From Castor canadensis (lineage: Eukaryota; Chordata; Mammalia; Rodentia; Castoridae), in NCBI RefSeq assembly GCF_047511655.1, contig NC_133386.1:78991501-79055500 (forward strand): a stretch of 64,000 bases of DNA, in the 5' to 3' direction. Made by a program: the position numbers and the translations under genes. Below the pieces are notes generated by a model. That model had not been told where the DNA came from, did no database searches, and worked only from the letters and a program-made list of their open reading frames with translations. Positions 47,601 through 59,600 of this stretch are shown here, piece by piece (position 1 is the first letter of the stretch; the number at the start of each line of letters is the position of its first letter).

Positions 47601-50600
47601 ACTGATGAAGCTGTGGTGATAAAAGGTAATAAAAAGAGTCGGGAAATTGTCTCTTTTTCAGATCTAATGGCATAATGGTAGAAATCAGTTATTGAAACAA
47701 GCTGTTTAATTTATTTTAAATTTAATTTTAAAATAAACAATGGAAATAATTACAGTAAACAAGCAGAAAAAGTTTTCATTACCCCTTGAGTTCTTTTGAG
47801 AATTTTATGTAACGGTTGAAATTAGATTTAGCATTTCTATTTCCAGTTACTTATATAATGAGATAAATAAATTGACAAGCAATATAGTTTCGGTAATTCT
47901 CTACATAAGTTCATTCCTGCCTAATTTTTTTCTCTTGTGAGAGCATATCAGAAGTGAAAGAAATTTATTAAGAATTGAAGCAAAATTGCTGAAAAAACTG
48001 CATCTATGTACTTTGTCAGACAAAACACCAGTGTTTTCAGTTGCTGGAATTGAACTGAATGTTCCGTGGTAGTCATTTTACTGTTAGTGTTTTAGCCCCA
48101 GCTGTATATTGTGGATAAAAAAACAAGGGGGAAATATACTACTCTTTTCAAGAAATTTGCAGTCTAGTGGAAAATACAACCATAAAAGAAAACAAGTATA
48201 ATGCAGCAAAGTAATTCTCTAAAAAATAGGTGGAGTTTTCAGAAACTGGCATCTGAATCTGCATGGGTAATTGGGGTACTTTTTGTTAAGTAGATTGTGT
48301 TTAACTGAGTGCAGGATTTCTGAAGATTTGTGTGCTTGGTCATATAGCTAACTGAGACATTGGTATTTTTCTCTATTTCCCTTTTAAAAAAAAAACAACT
48401 AAGATGTCATTCACATGCCATAAAATTCACATTTCTCAAGCATATATATGGGGTTTTTAGTATATTTGCAAATTGTGCAGCTATCGCTATTTTCTTATTC
48501 TATAGCATTTTCATCACCCCAGAAAGAAACCTCTGTATCTAGTAGCAGAGCCTTTACTCTCTCCCATCCCCAGCACCTAGCAGTCACTATTCTACTTTCT
48601 ATCTCTAGATAGTCCTATTATGGACATTTCATGTAAACATTATGAGGCCTTTTGAATATAACTTTATTTTTTTTACTTAGCATAACGTTTTCAAGGTCCA
48701 TCTACATTGTAGCATGTACCAGCACTTTATTATTTTCTATTGCCAAATAAAAATCCATTATACAGATATGCCACCTTTAAATTTATTCATTTATAAGTTG
48801 ATGAGGGAGAGGTGAGAGTTAAGGCCTTTTTTGATTTAAGGACTTTCCTATTAAGTCTTTTCTGAGTATTTGGTAACCCTCCCCATGCATGTGGCTAGAT
48901 GCTTAGGAATGGTTATATATTTAAAATTTTCTACCAGAAGTGTATAAGGGTTCATGTTTTTCACCTCCTTTCCAATATTTGCTAATGTCTACTTTTTAAA
49001 AAAAAATAACCTTCCAAATTGGTGTGAAATAGGTAGAACATTGCTGTTTTAATTTGCATTTCTTTAGTGATATTGAACATTTTTACAAACACTTTATGGC
49101 CTTTTTCTTCTTTGAAAAAAATTTATATGTTTTGGCTATTTTTATTTTAATTTTTATCTTTTTATTATGTTGTAATAGTTTGTGCATTCTAGATACTAGT
49201 CTCTTACCAGATATATAATTATTTCCTATGCTTTGGCTTGTGTTTTCATTATTTTGATAATGTCCTTTGGCAGTACTGCGGTTTGAGCTCAGGGCTTTGC
49301 ATTTGCTAGGCAGGTAGGTGTTCTGCCTCTTGAGCCAAACCTCCAACGCTTTTCATTTTGGTTGTCTGGGGATATAGTCTCACTTTTGCCCAGGCCAGCC
49401 CAGGATTCTCCTATTTTAGGCTTCCAGCTATTGCTGGAGTGACATATGTGCACCACCATGTCCAGCTTTTTCCATTGAGATGAGGTCTTGCAAACATTTT
49501 TTTCCCTAGACTGGCTTGGAACAATGATTTTCTTGATCCCAGCCTAAGCATAGGTTGGGATGATAGTTGTGTACTACCATGCCCATCTGTTGATGGAGAT
49601 GGGGTCTTGTGAAGTTTTTGCCTGGACTGGCCTTGAACCATGCATGATCCTCACAATCTTAGTCTCCTAAGTAGATAGGCTAATAGGCATGAGCTGCTGG
49701 TGCCCGACAAAACAAAATTTTTAAAAATTATGATGAAATCCAGATTCCTGTTCCTTTGTTATTACTCATGCTTTTGGTGTTATTTCTGAGAATGCATTGC
49801 CAAATCTGAGGTTGTAATAATAACGCACTATGTTTTCTTCTAAGAGTTTTATAGTTATGTCTCTGATCCATTTTATATTAAATTTTCCCCAGCTTTATTC
49901 TGATGTAATTCACAAATAAAATATGTAGAATGTGATGCTTTGATAGAAATTGTGAAAAGATTACAATAATCAGGCTTATTCATACTCATGCATTATCCTT
50001 ATATACTTACCTTTTTTGTTTTTTTATGAAAATGCTTAAGATCTCTTTTAGCATATTTCATGTATACATTACTATTAACTGTAGTTACCATGCAGTATTT
50101 TTTTCCTCTTTTATTATCATTTTTACATATACTTATGTGTGTATTCATTGTTTGATCCAACTCCCCCTTCCCCCAACACAACTCCCCCACTCCCCGCCTT
50201 CCAGGGAGAAATGGTTTCTGCAGTCTTGTTCTTTGATTTTCTTGAAGAGAAAACATAAAAGCTAAGAAAGACATAGCGTTTTTGCTAATTTGAGATAAAA
50301 ATAGCTACACAGATGTTCATAGCGTTGCTTTGATGCAGTTGTGTATTGCAACCCACATTGGTTCATCTCTGCCAGACCTCTTCACTACTTCTGGTACCCT
50401 TCCCATAGTGGCCTCTGCCAGGTTAAGATTACTTTGTTTGTTCCTCTGCAGTGAGCACATCAACCACATTCAAGTTTTAAGTTTCCTTCCCTTTCCTTAT
50501 TCCTCCTGTGTGCATTCTCCCCTTAGTGAGTGACCTATATCTAATAATATTACTGCATTTGTTTTAGGTCTGTAATCCCCACATGAGGGAGAACATGCTA

Positions 50601-53600
50601 TTTTTGGCCTTCTGAGCCTGACTAACTTTGCTTAAGATTCTCCAGTTCTATCCATTTACTTACGAATGACAAAATTTCATTCTTCTTTGTTGCTGAGTAA
50701 AATTCCATTGTGTATAAATACCACATTTTCTTAATCCATTCGTCAGTAGTAGGGCATCTTGGCTGTTTCCATAGCTTGGCTGCAAAATAATGTGCTGCAA
50801 TAAACATGAGTGTACAGGTGCCTTTGTAATAACTTGAGTTACATTCCTTTGGGTATATCCTTAGGAGTGATACTGCTGGATCATATGGCAGATCTATGTT
50901 TAGTTTTTTAAGAAACCTCCATATGTACTAGCTTACATTGCTAACAGCAGTATATGAGGGTTCCTTTTTCCCTGCATCCTTGCCAACATTTGTTGTTGGT
51001 GGTGTTCTTGACTATAGCTATTCTAACAGGAGTGAGGTGGAATCTTAGTGTGATTTTGATTTGCGTTTCCGTTATGGCCAGGGGTGGTGAGCATTTTTCC
51101 ATGTGTTTTTTTGGACTTCTTCCTTTGAAAAAATTCTGTTAAGTTCAGTTGCCCACTTCTTTATTGATTCATTGTTTGGTACATTGGGAAGTTTAGATTT
51201 TTGAGCTCCCTGTACATTTTGGTTATCAGTTTGTTGTTTGATGTATAGTTAGCAAATACTTTCTCCCACTCTGTGGGTGGTCTTTTCAGTTTAGAGACCA
51301 TTTCTTTTGTTGTGCAGAAGCTTTTTAATTTCATCCAGTCCCATCTGTCCATCTTTTCTCTCAGTTGCTGGGCTGTTGGAGTTCTACTGAGGAAGTCAGG
51401 ATATTTCCTGCTCTTTTGTGTACTAACTGCAAGGTTTCAGACTTGATATTAAGGTCCTTAATCCACTTTGAGTTGATACTAGTACAGGGTGACAGGCATG
51501 GCTCAATTTCAGTTTTCTATAGGTAGATAACCACTTTTTCCAGCAACACCTATCGAAGAGGCTGTCTTTTCTCCATTCTGTGTTTTTGGTGCCTTTGTCA
51601 AAAGTAAGGTGGGTGTAGCTATGTGGATTCATATCCAGGTCCTCTATCTGTTCCGCTAGTCTTCATATCTGATTTTGTTTCAGTACCATGCTGTTTTTAT
51701 TGCTATGGCTCTGTAGTATAGTTTGAAATTGGGTATTGTGATACCTTCAGCATTGCTCCTTTTGCTTAATGGTCTTTTTGGCTGTTCGTGGTCTTTCATG
51801 TTTCCTAATGATTTTCATTGGGAATTGTGTTGAACATGTAAATTGCTTTTGGGAGTATAGCCATTTTTACTGAAAAATTTTTACTGAGCATGGGAGGTCT
51901 TTTGATCTTCTGTAGTCTTCTTTGATCTCTTTCTTCAGTGGTTTATAGTTCTTGTAGAGGTCATTTACATCCTTTCTTAAGTTTATTCCTAGGTATTTGA
52001 TTTTATTTTGAGGCTGTTGTAAATGGAATTGTTTTCATATATTCTTTCTCAATCTACTCATTGTTGGTGAATAGAAAGGCTACTGATTTTAGTAAGGTGA
52101 TTTTATATTCTGCTATTTTGCTGAAGTTATTTATGGTGTCTAGGAGTTTTGGGGTCTTTGAGTTATAGGATACGTCATCTGCAAATAGAGATATGTTGAC
52201 TGTTTTTGCCTGTTTGTATTCCTTTTATTTCTTCTTGCCTTATTGCTCTGACTGGGAATTCCAAGACTGTTGAATAGGAGTGGGTAGAGTGGGCATCCTT
52301 GTCAAGTTCTTGACTTCACAGGAAATGGTTTTAGTTTTTCCCCATTAAGTATGATGTTGGCTATAGGTCTGTCATATATTGCTTTTATAATGTTGAGGTA
52401 CATTCCTTCTATTCCTAGCTCTCTTAGAGCTTTTATCATGAAGTGGTGTTGAATCTTATTGAAGGCTTTTTCTGAATCTATTGAGATGATCAGTGCTTTT
52501 TGTCTTTGCTTCTATTAATGTGCATATTGCATTTATTGATTTGCATATGTTATACCATCCCTGCATCCCTGGTATGAAGCCAACCTGATCATGGTGAATG
52601 ATCTTCCTGATAAGTTGTTGGATTTGGTTTGCCATTATTTTATTGAGGATATGTGCATCTATGTTATTTAAGGAGATTGGCCTGTAGTTCTCCTTTTTGG
52701 ATATGTCTTAGTCCAATTTTGGGATGAGTGTAATGCTGGCTTTATAGAATGAGTTAGGCAGTGTTCCTTCCCTTTCTGTTTCATGAAAATTTTAAGGAGT
52801 GTTGATATTAGTTCTTTGAAGGTCTGGTAGAATTCAGCCTACAAGCCATCAGGTCCTGGAGTTTTCTTTTTTGGGAGACTTGCTTCTTCAATTTCATTAT
52901 GTGCTGTCGATCTGTTTAGGTGGTTAATATCCTCTTGGTTCAGTTTTGGATGGCCATGAGTGTCTAGAAATTTGTCCATTTCTTCAAGATGTTTCAGTTT
53001 GCTTGAATGTAGATTCTCAAAGTAGTCTGATGATTCCCTTGATTTCCTTAGTGTTTGTTGTTATCTCCTTTTTTGTTTCTGTTTTACTAATTTGGGTCTT
53101 TTCCCTCCTCATTTTAGTCAGATTTGCTAGGGGCTTGTCAATCTTGTATATTTTTTCAAAGAACCAGCTCTTTGTTTGTTGATTCTTTGTATGGTTTTTT
53201 TGGTCTCTATTTCATTAATTTTGGCCCTTGTTTTTATTATTTCTGTCCTTCTGCTTGTTTTGAGTTTTGCTTGTTCTTGTTTTTCTAGGGATTTGAGATG
53301 TAGCATTAGGTCATTTATTTGAGATCTTTCTGTGTTTTTAATATATGCACTCTTGACTACAAACTTTCCTCTTATGACTGCCTTTCCATGCAGTATATTA
53401 AATCTCCAGAATTTCTTGATTTTACAGCTGCAAGTTGGTACCCTTTGAGCAACATTTTCCTATTTCCCATATTCTTGACCCCCTAATAACTACTCTTATA
53501 ATTTAGTTAATATTAATTCTTATATGTATTTGGGATAAGGATCCACCTTTCTTCTTTTACATGTGTGTATCTAGTTGTTCTAGCATTACTTGCCTATTTC

Positions 53601-56600
53601 CCCATTGAATTGTTTGGGCGTTTTTTTTTTTTCAAAAAATGAGTTGAACATAAATATAAAGATTTTATTAGTAGCCTCAGTTCTATTCTGCTGACTTGTA
53701 TGTTTCTGTTACATACATACAAATTTGTATTTTTCTCTTATTGTCCTGATTACCATTGCTTTGTATGTAATACATTTTGAAGTTGGGAATGTGAGTCCTT
53801 GTATTATATTCTTTTTCAAAATTGTTTTGGCTATTTTGGGTCCTTTACATTTTCACATGAAGTTTATGATTAGCTTGTCAATTTCATCAAAAAAGGTGAA
53901 ATTCTAATAGAGATAGTGTTGAATCTGTAGATCAATTGGGTACTATTGACTTTTCTAACAATATTATGTTTTATAGTCCATAAACATGGGGTACAGGATT
54001 CTTTCCATTTATTTGTCTTAAATTTCTGCTAATGTTTTTGAAGTTTTTTGTGTACAATCCTTGTACTTCCTTTGTTAAAATGATTCCCCAGGTTTTTTTT
54101 TTTTTTTTTTGGCTTCTGCTTTAAAGGGAAAGCAGATTTCAAGGGAATTTTCAGTTTTGAGTTCTTTACTAGCATTTAGGATTAGAATTGATTTTTTTCT
54201 TTTTTAAAATTTTACAATTGATTATATATGTATATTGATCTTATATCCTACAACTGTGCAAATTCTTTCACTAGTCCTAAAAGCTTTTTGGTGAATTTCT
54301 TATGATTTCCATATGTAAGATTATCCCATCTACAGATACAGTTTTATCTCTTTCTTTGTAATCTTGATGCCTTTTTTTCCTTTTTCTTGCCTAATTGCCC
54401 TGACTATGAGAACCTCTAGTACTACTCTGGATAGAAGTGGGGAGAGTGGCAATCCTTGTCTTAATTTCTTTTCTGTTTTATTTATTTGGTGTTACTGGGG
54501 TTTGAACTGAGGACCTTGCACTTGCTATGACAAGTACTCTACCACTTGAGCCACATTAGTCTTGATCCTGACTTTAGGAGGAAAGCATTCAGTTTTTCAC
54601 CATTAATTATTATATTAGTTGTTTTTTTCTTTTTCTTTCTTTTTTTAAGTTTATTAAGTTAAGGAAGATCCTTTCTAGTCCAATTGGAGTGTTTTTTTTT
54701 ATCATGGTTTTTGTGTCTGTTGAGATGATCATTTTTTTTTGGTCTTTTATTCTGTTTTTGTGTATTAGTTATATTTGGTTGATTTTCATGTGTAGAATCA
54801 TTCTTTTATTCTGGGGATATTCCACTTGATCATGTATGATACTTGTATATGCTCCTGAGTTCGTTTGTTACATTTTGTTGGAGATTTTTTTTTTGTAATT
54901 TAAGGGATATTGGTTTTAGTTTTCCTGTAATTTCCTTGGTTTTAGTTTCAAGGTAATATTTACCTTATTGAATGAGTTGAGAAGTACTCCTCATCTGCAT
55001 TTTAGAGTGATTGGGAAGAATTGGTTTTAATACTTCTTTAAATGTTCAGTTGAATTCATCAATAAAGTCCTCTGATCCTGGACTTTTCATTGTGGGCATT
55101 TTTTTCTTTTTGATTACTGATTAAATCCCTTTACTTATTGTAGGCATTTTCAGATCTTTGTTTTGTATTGAGTCGGTTTTAGTAGTTGTGCTTTCTATTT
55201 GTCCTTTCCATCTAGGTTATCAAATTTATTGGTGTACAGATCTATTCATAGTTCATAGCATTCTGATATCTTTTTTATTTTTAGAATGTTTGGTTATAAA
55301 GTTGCCTCTTTATTTCCATAATTTAGGTCTTCTCTTTTTGTATAAGAAAGATTCTTGCTAAAAGCTTGTCAATTTTATTTTCAAAGAACCAACTTTGACT
55401 TTTGTTGATTATCTTTATTTTTTCTAGTCATTTCTTTTATTCCCAGACTAATCTTTGTTTTTTTAAAGAGATTTTTATTATCATATTATTGTTCTACTGA
55501 GGGTACATTTTGACATTTACAAAAGTACTTACAAATATATCAGTCAAATTCATCATTCTCCTTTATCTCTCCTCTACTCTTCTTAGAATAGAAATCTTTG
55601 CTTTAAAAAAATTTTTTTTTTTTGCTTATTTTGGGTTCATTTTCTCTTCTTTTCTATAGGTGCTTAGAGTATTTTGAGATTTTTTTTCCCTATTTAGTCT
55701 GTCTTTTGTGTGCTTTAAAAATTCCCTTGTAATTTCCTTTACTGTATTTTTAAAAACTATTTTCTTAGTGTTTTTGTAGAGTATGATATTGTAAAACAAC
55801 CCTGTTTGTATTAATGCCAGCTTAATTTCAGTATTATTTTAAAAAGTATTGTTCCTTCATAGCTCTCTCTCCTCCCTACACTTTGTGTTATTGTCATTTA
55901 CGTTGTATCTTTGTATATTGTATACCTATCAACATAGATTTGTTTTGTTTCTGCTTCATGCAGTTGGAAAAGAAAGAGTTCTTAAGGAAAAAATACGTTC
56001 ACAGTTTATTTATTTATGTAGTTATCTTTGTTGGTGTTCTTATTTCTTGATGTGGATTTGAGTTAGTCAACTACCCTTTCATCTCAGCCTGAATTATTTC
56101 ATTTTAGTATTTCTTTTTAGGGCAGGTTTCCTAATAACAAACTGTCTTTGTTGTGTTAATCTGAGAATGTCTTAATTTTTTTATTCTTAGAGGATAATTT
56201 TGCTAGAAAATAGAATTCTGGTTGACTATCTTTTCTCTGTTAGGACTGTGTTATCCCATTGCCTTCTGTCCTCCATGGTTTCTGTTGAAAAATTAAGGCC
56301 TGAGTCTTTTTGAGGACCCCTTGCATATGATTAGCTACTTTCTTACTTCCTGTCTTTCCAGATTCATTTCTTTACATTTCAACAATGTGTGGTGTGTCTA
56401 GATGTGATTCTTTCTAAGTTTATGTAAATAGTTGTTTGTTGTGCAGATTGATGTTTTTCATCAAATTTGGTAAGTTTTTAGCCATTATTTCTTCATATAT
56501 TCTTCTTTTATCCTTCCCATCCCACCCCCATTCTGGGACTTAAATATGTCTTGATATGCTTCATGAGTCTTCTCTACTTTGTTTTTCTTCATTCTGTTTT

Positions 56601-59600
56601 GGTTTTGGTCTTTATATTAGATAATCTCAATTGACTTTAATTTCTGTTTTTTCAAAGATATTCTTAATTTTATGAAATATTATCTTCATCATTTTATTTT
56701 TCAGACATGGTTTCCTTTATTTTTTTAAAATAGCTAGTTTAAAGTCTTTATCTAGTAAGTCCAAATCTTGACTTCTTCCAGGACAGTTTCTCTTAGCTGC
56801 TTTTTTTCTTGTGTGTGGGTCATACTTACATCTTTCATTGCATCTCTGCATCTTTCATAATTTTTTTTTCTGTTGGGATCTGGACATTTAAATGATACAG
56901 TGTTAGATCTCTAGAAATAAGATTCTTTCTCATCCTTAGGGTTTGTTGGGTTTTTTTTTGTTTAATGACTTTTCTAAGCTAATTCTGTAAATTGTGACTT
57001 CTTTGTCATATTTGACTATTAACGTCTACTTACTTGGGTAGTAGTCAGTTAATACTTAAGCAATTTTCCATTAATGTCTAGAACCAGCTTTTGCCTAGAG
57101 GATCTCTGTGTGTGTTGGTGACATGCTGTCAGTGTTCAGATTGGCAGTTTATAATGTGTCTTCACTTATGTTTCCTTCTTGTGCAGAATCTGAACTTATG
57201 CCAGAGATTTTAGCCTTCAAAAGTCTTTTCTGGGTATGTTCATTTGTGTGACTACATTCACAGGACTATATTAGCAATTTTCAAAAATTCCTGCAGACAT
57301 CTGCATTAGTTTGGTCTGGGTGCCATAACAAAAGTCTATAGATTAAGTGCCTTAAATATCATAAGTTTATTTTCTCACAGTTCTGGAGGCTAGATGTCCT
57401 AGAGCATGCTCTGGAAGAGTTGATTTCTCGTAAAGGCTCTCTTCCAGGCTTGCACATGGCATCTTCATATGTTGTCACATGGCCTTAATGCATGTGTGTA
57501 AAAAGATTGTAAGCAAGGTCTCTAGGATCTCTTCTTAGAATAACACTAATCCTATTGGATTAGTGCCCACACTTAATGACCTCATTTAACTTTAGTTACT
57601 TCCTGAGAGGTCCCCTTTCCAAATATAGCCATACTGGGGAGTAGGACTTCAACAGCTGAATGTTAAGGTTTTTTTTTTCCTTCTGTTGCTTATTTTTATT
57701 TTGTACAGTTAGCATCATCTCAGGCAGCCTCAATCAATGTTAAGCAATTATTGCTGATAATTTTTAGTAAATGCCCCTAGGGAAAAGCTTCTTTTCAACA
57801 AGCAAGCTTTGACACAGGTCAAATAAAGACATGCATTTCTAGTGGCATTTCCAGGGAAGAACCAGGTCACATAGTGGTAGTTCTTTGGTAATATTGCTCT
57901 GTGATTGTTCTTCCTCTCCCCAGTGTCTCCTAGGCTGCTCATTTTCATTGTGATTGTGGAACTGTTGATTTTGGTACAGGTTGATGATCCCTTATCCAAA
58001 GTACTTGGGACTTAGAAGTATTTTGGAGTTTGGATGTTTTTTTAAAAAAAAATTGGAATATTCATAAATATATAAGGAGATATTTTGAGACAGAAAAAAC
58101 CTAAACATGAAATTCGCTTAAGTGTCATATATACCTTATACACATACCCTGAAGGTAATTTTATTCAGTAGTTTTAGTGTGTTTGCATTTTGATTCTAAC
58201 ATCACATGAGGTCAGCTGTGGAATTTTCCATTTCATGTCAACATTCAAAAAGTTTTGAATTTCGCAAATTAATATAACCATTATGGAAAGCAGTATGGAG
58301 ATGTCTCAAAAGCCAAAGATAGTACTGCTGTATGATCCAGTGATAACTGTCCTGGGCACATATGTAGGAACATAAAGTCAGGATACAATAGAGACACCTG
58401 TACACTGATGTTCATTGTAACACTATTCACAATAGCTAAGTTCTGCAAATAACCCAGATGTCCTACGACTGATGAATGGATTAAGAAAATATGGTGTATA
58501 TACACAATGGAGTTTTACTTAACCATAAGGAATAGTGATATGTGGGTGGAAAGTAAATGGATGCAATTGGAGGACATTATGTTAAATAAGCTAGTCTCAG
58601 AAAGACAAAGGCTGCATGTTTTCTCTCATGTGGAAGATAGATCTGAAAGATAAACATAAGCAAAACCAAACGTGATCATATGCAAATGCATATGTAGAAC
58701 ATGTTTGTAATAGTGGAACTACTCTGTGGAACTCAGAAGGACGGAAAAGAAGAGTGATGGAGCATGAGCAATAGCATAAAACAACATCTGAAGATAGGGG
58801 ATGTAAGGATATGTATTGAAAGCTATTGAAAAATGGGGGGTTGGAGGTAAAAGGTAGGGGAGAGCAATTGAAGTAGTTGAGGGACTAACGTAAAGTAGTC
58901 TTTCAGTGGGGACACAGTGAGAAACCCCTTGGAACACTGACTTAAATATTAATAAGGAAAGACAGGACTGTATAATAGGTATAGCATGTGTGTGAGTGAT
59001 ACTAGTGGGAGTGAGGAGAGTGAAGGAGATTAAGGTGAGGGTATATGGTGGATGGACTTCATTCATATACTTTTATGAAATAGAACAAAGAAACCTTACA
59101 ATTGCTCTAAGTGGGGCAGGGAAGGGGTTGAGGGGAAGAGACAGCAAGGGTGATCTAACCAATGTACAATATAAGCCTATTTGGAATTGTCACAGTGAAT
59201 TCCCCCTGTACTATGAATATATCCTAACTTAAAATACCTCATAAAAACGTTTTGGATTTTTGGGAATTTTGAATTTTTTGGACTAGGGAAGCTTATAACT
59301 TTTAGCTGAAAATTAAAAGCTTCAGTGACCTAAGGCTTAATTGTTTTTTTTAAACCAAGATTCAGTCACTTTTCTTGAGTAAATACATACCAGATTAATG
59401 TAAGCCTTTGGCTGATTTCTGGAATTCTGAAAAAGTTGATTTCAATAATTTTTGGTAGACTTCAGATTGCATTTATGGAGGAAAGAATTTTCAGATATTC
59501 TTGTTTGTCATTCCCTTTGACCATCACTTTTTCATTTTTATAAAACACTTTCTGTTCTTTTTCTTTGGTAATCTCTTTTCTCCTTTCCTGTTACCTTCCT

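Larger units (their letters stand above)
53510..57250 (-). repeat. Old antisense L1M sequence, ORF2 to 5' part
   Basis: Recognisable antisense ORF2 text such as TCCTGATTACCATTGCTTTG, TAGAAGTGGGGAGAGTGGCAATCC, CCTCTGATCCTGGACTTTTC, then at 56,090-56,900 TTTCTGTTGAAAAATTAAGGC and TCATCAAATTTGGTAAGTTTTTAGCCATTATTTC. An ID SINE (54,483-54,566) and an L1 3'-UTR-like block (55,470-55,590) interrupt it. No intact frame. Confidence 0.65.

Noticed and set aside
58719..59066. 115-codon minus-strand frame
   Set aside because: Antisense of an L1 3' fragment; no conserved domain and no promoter context.
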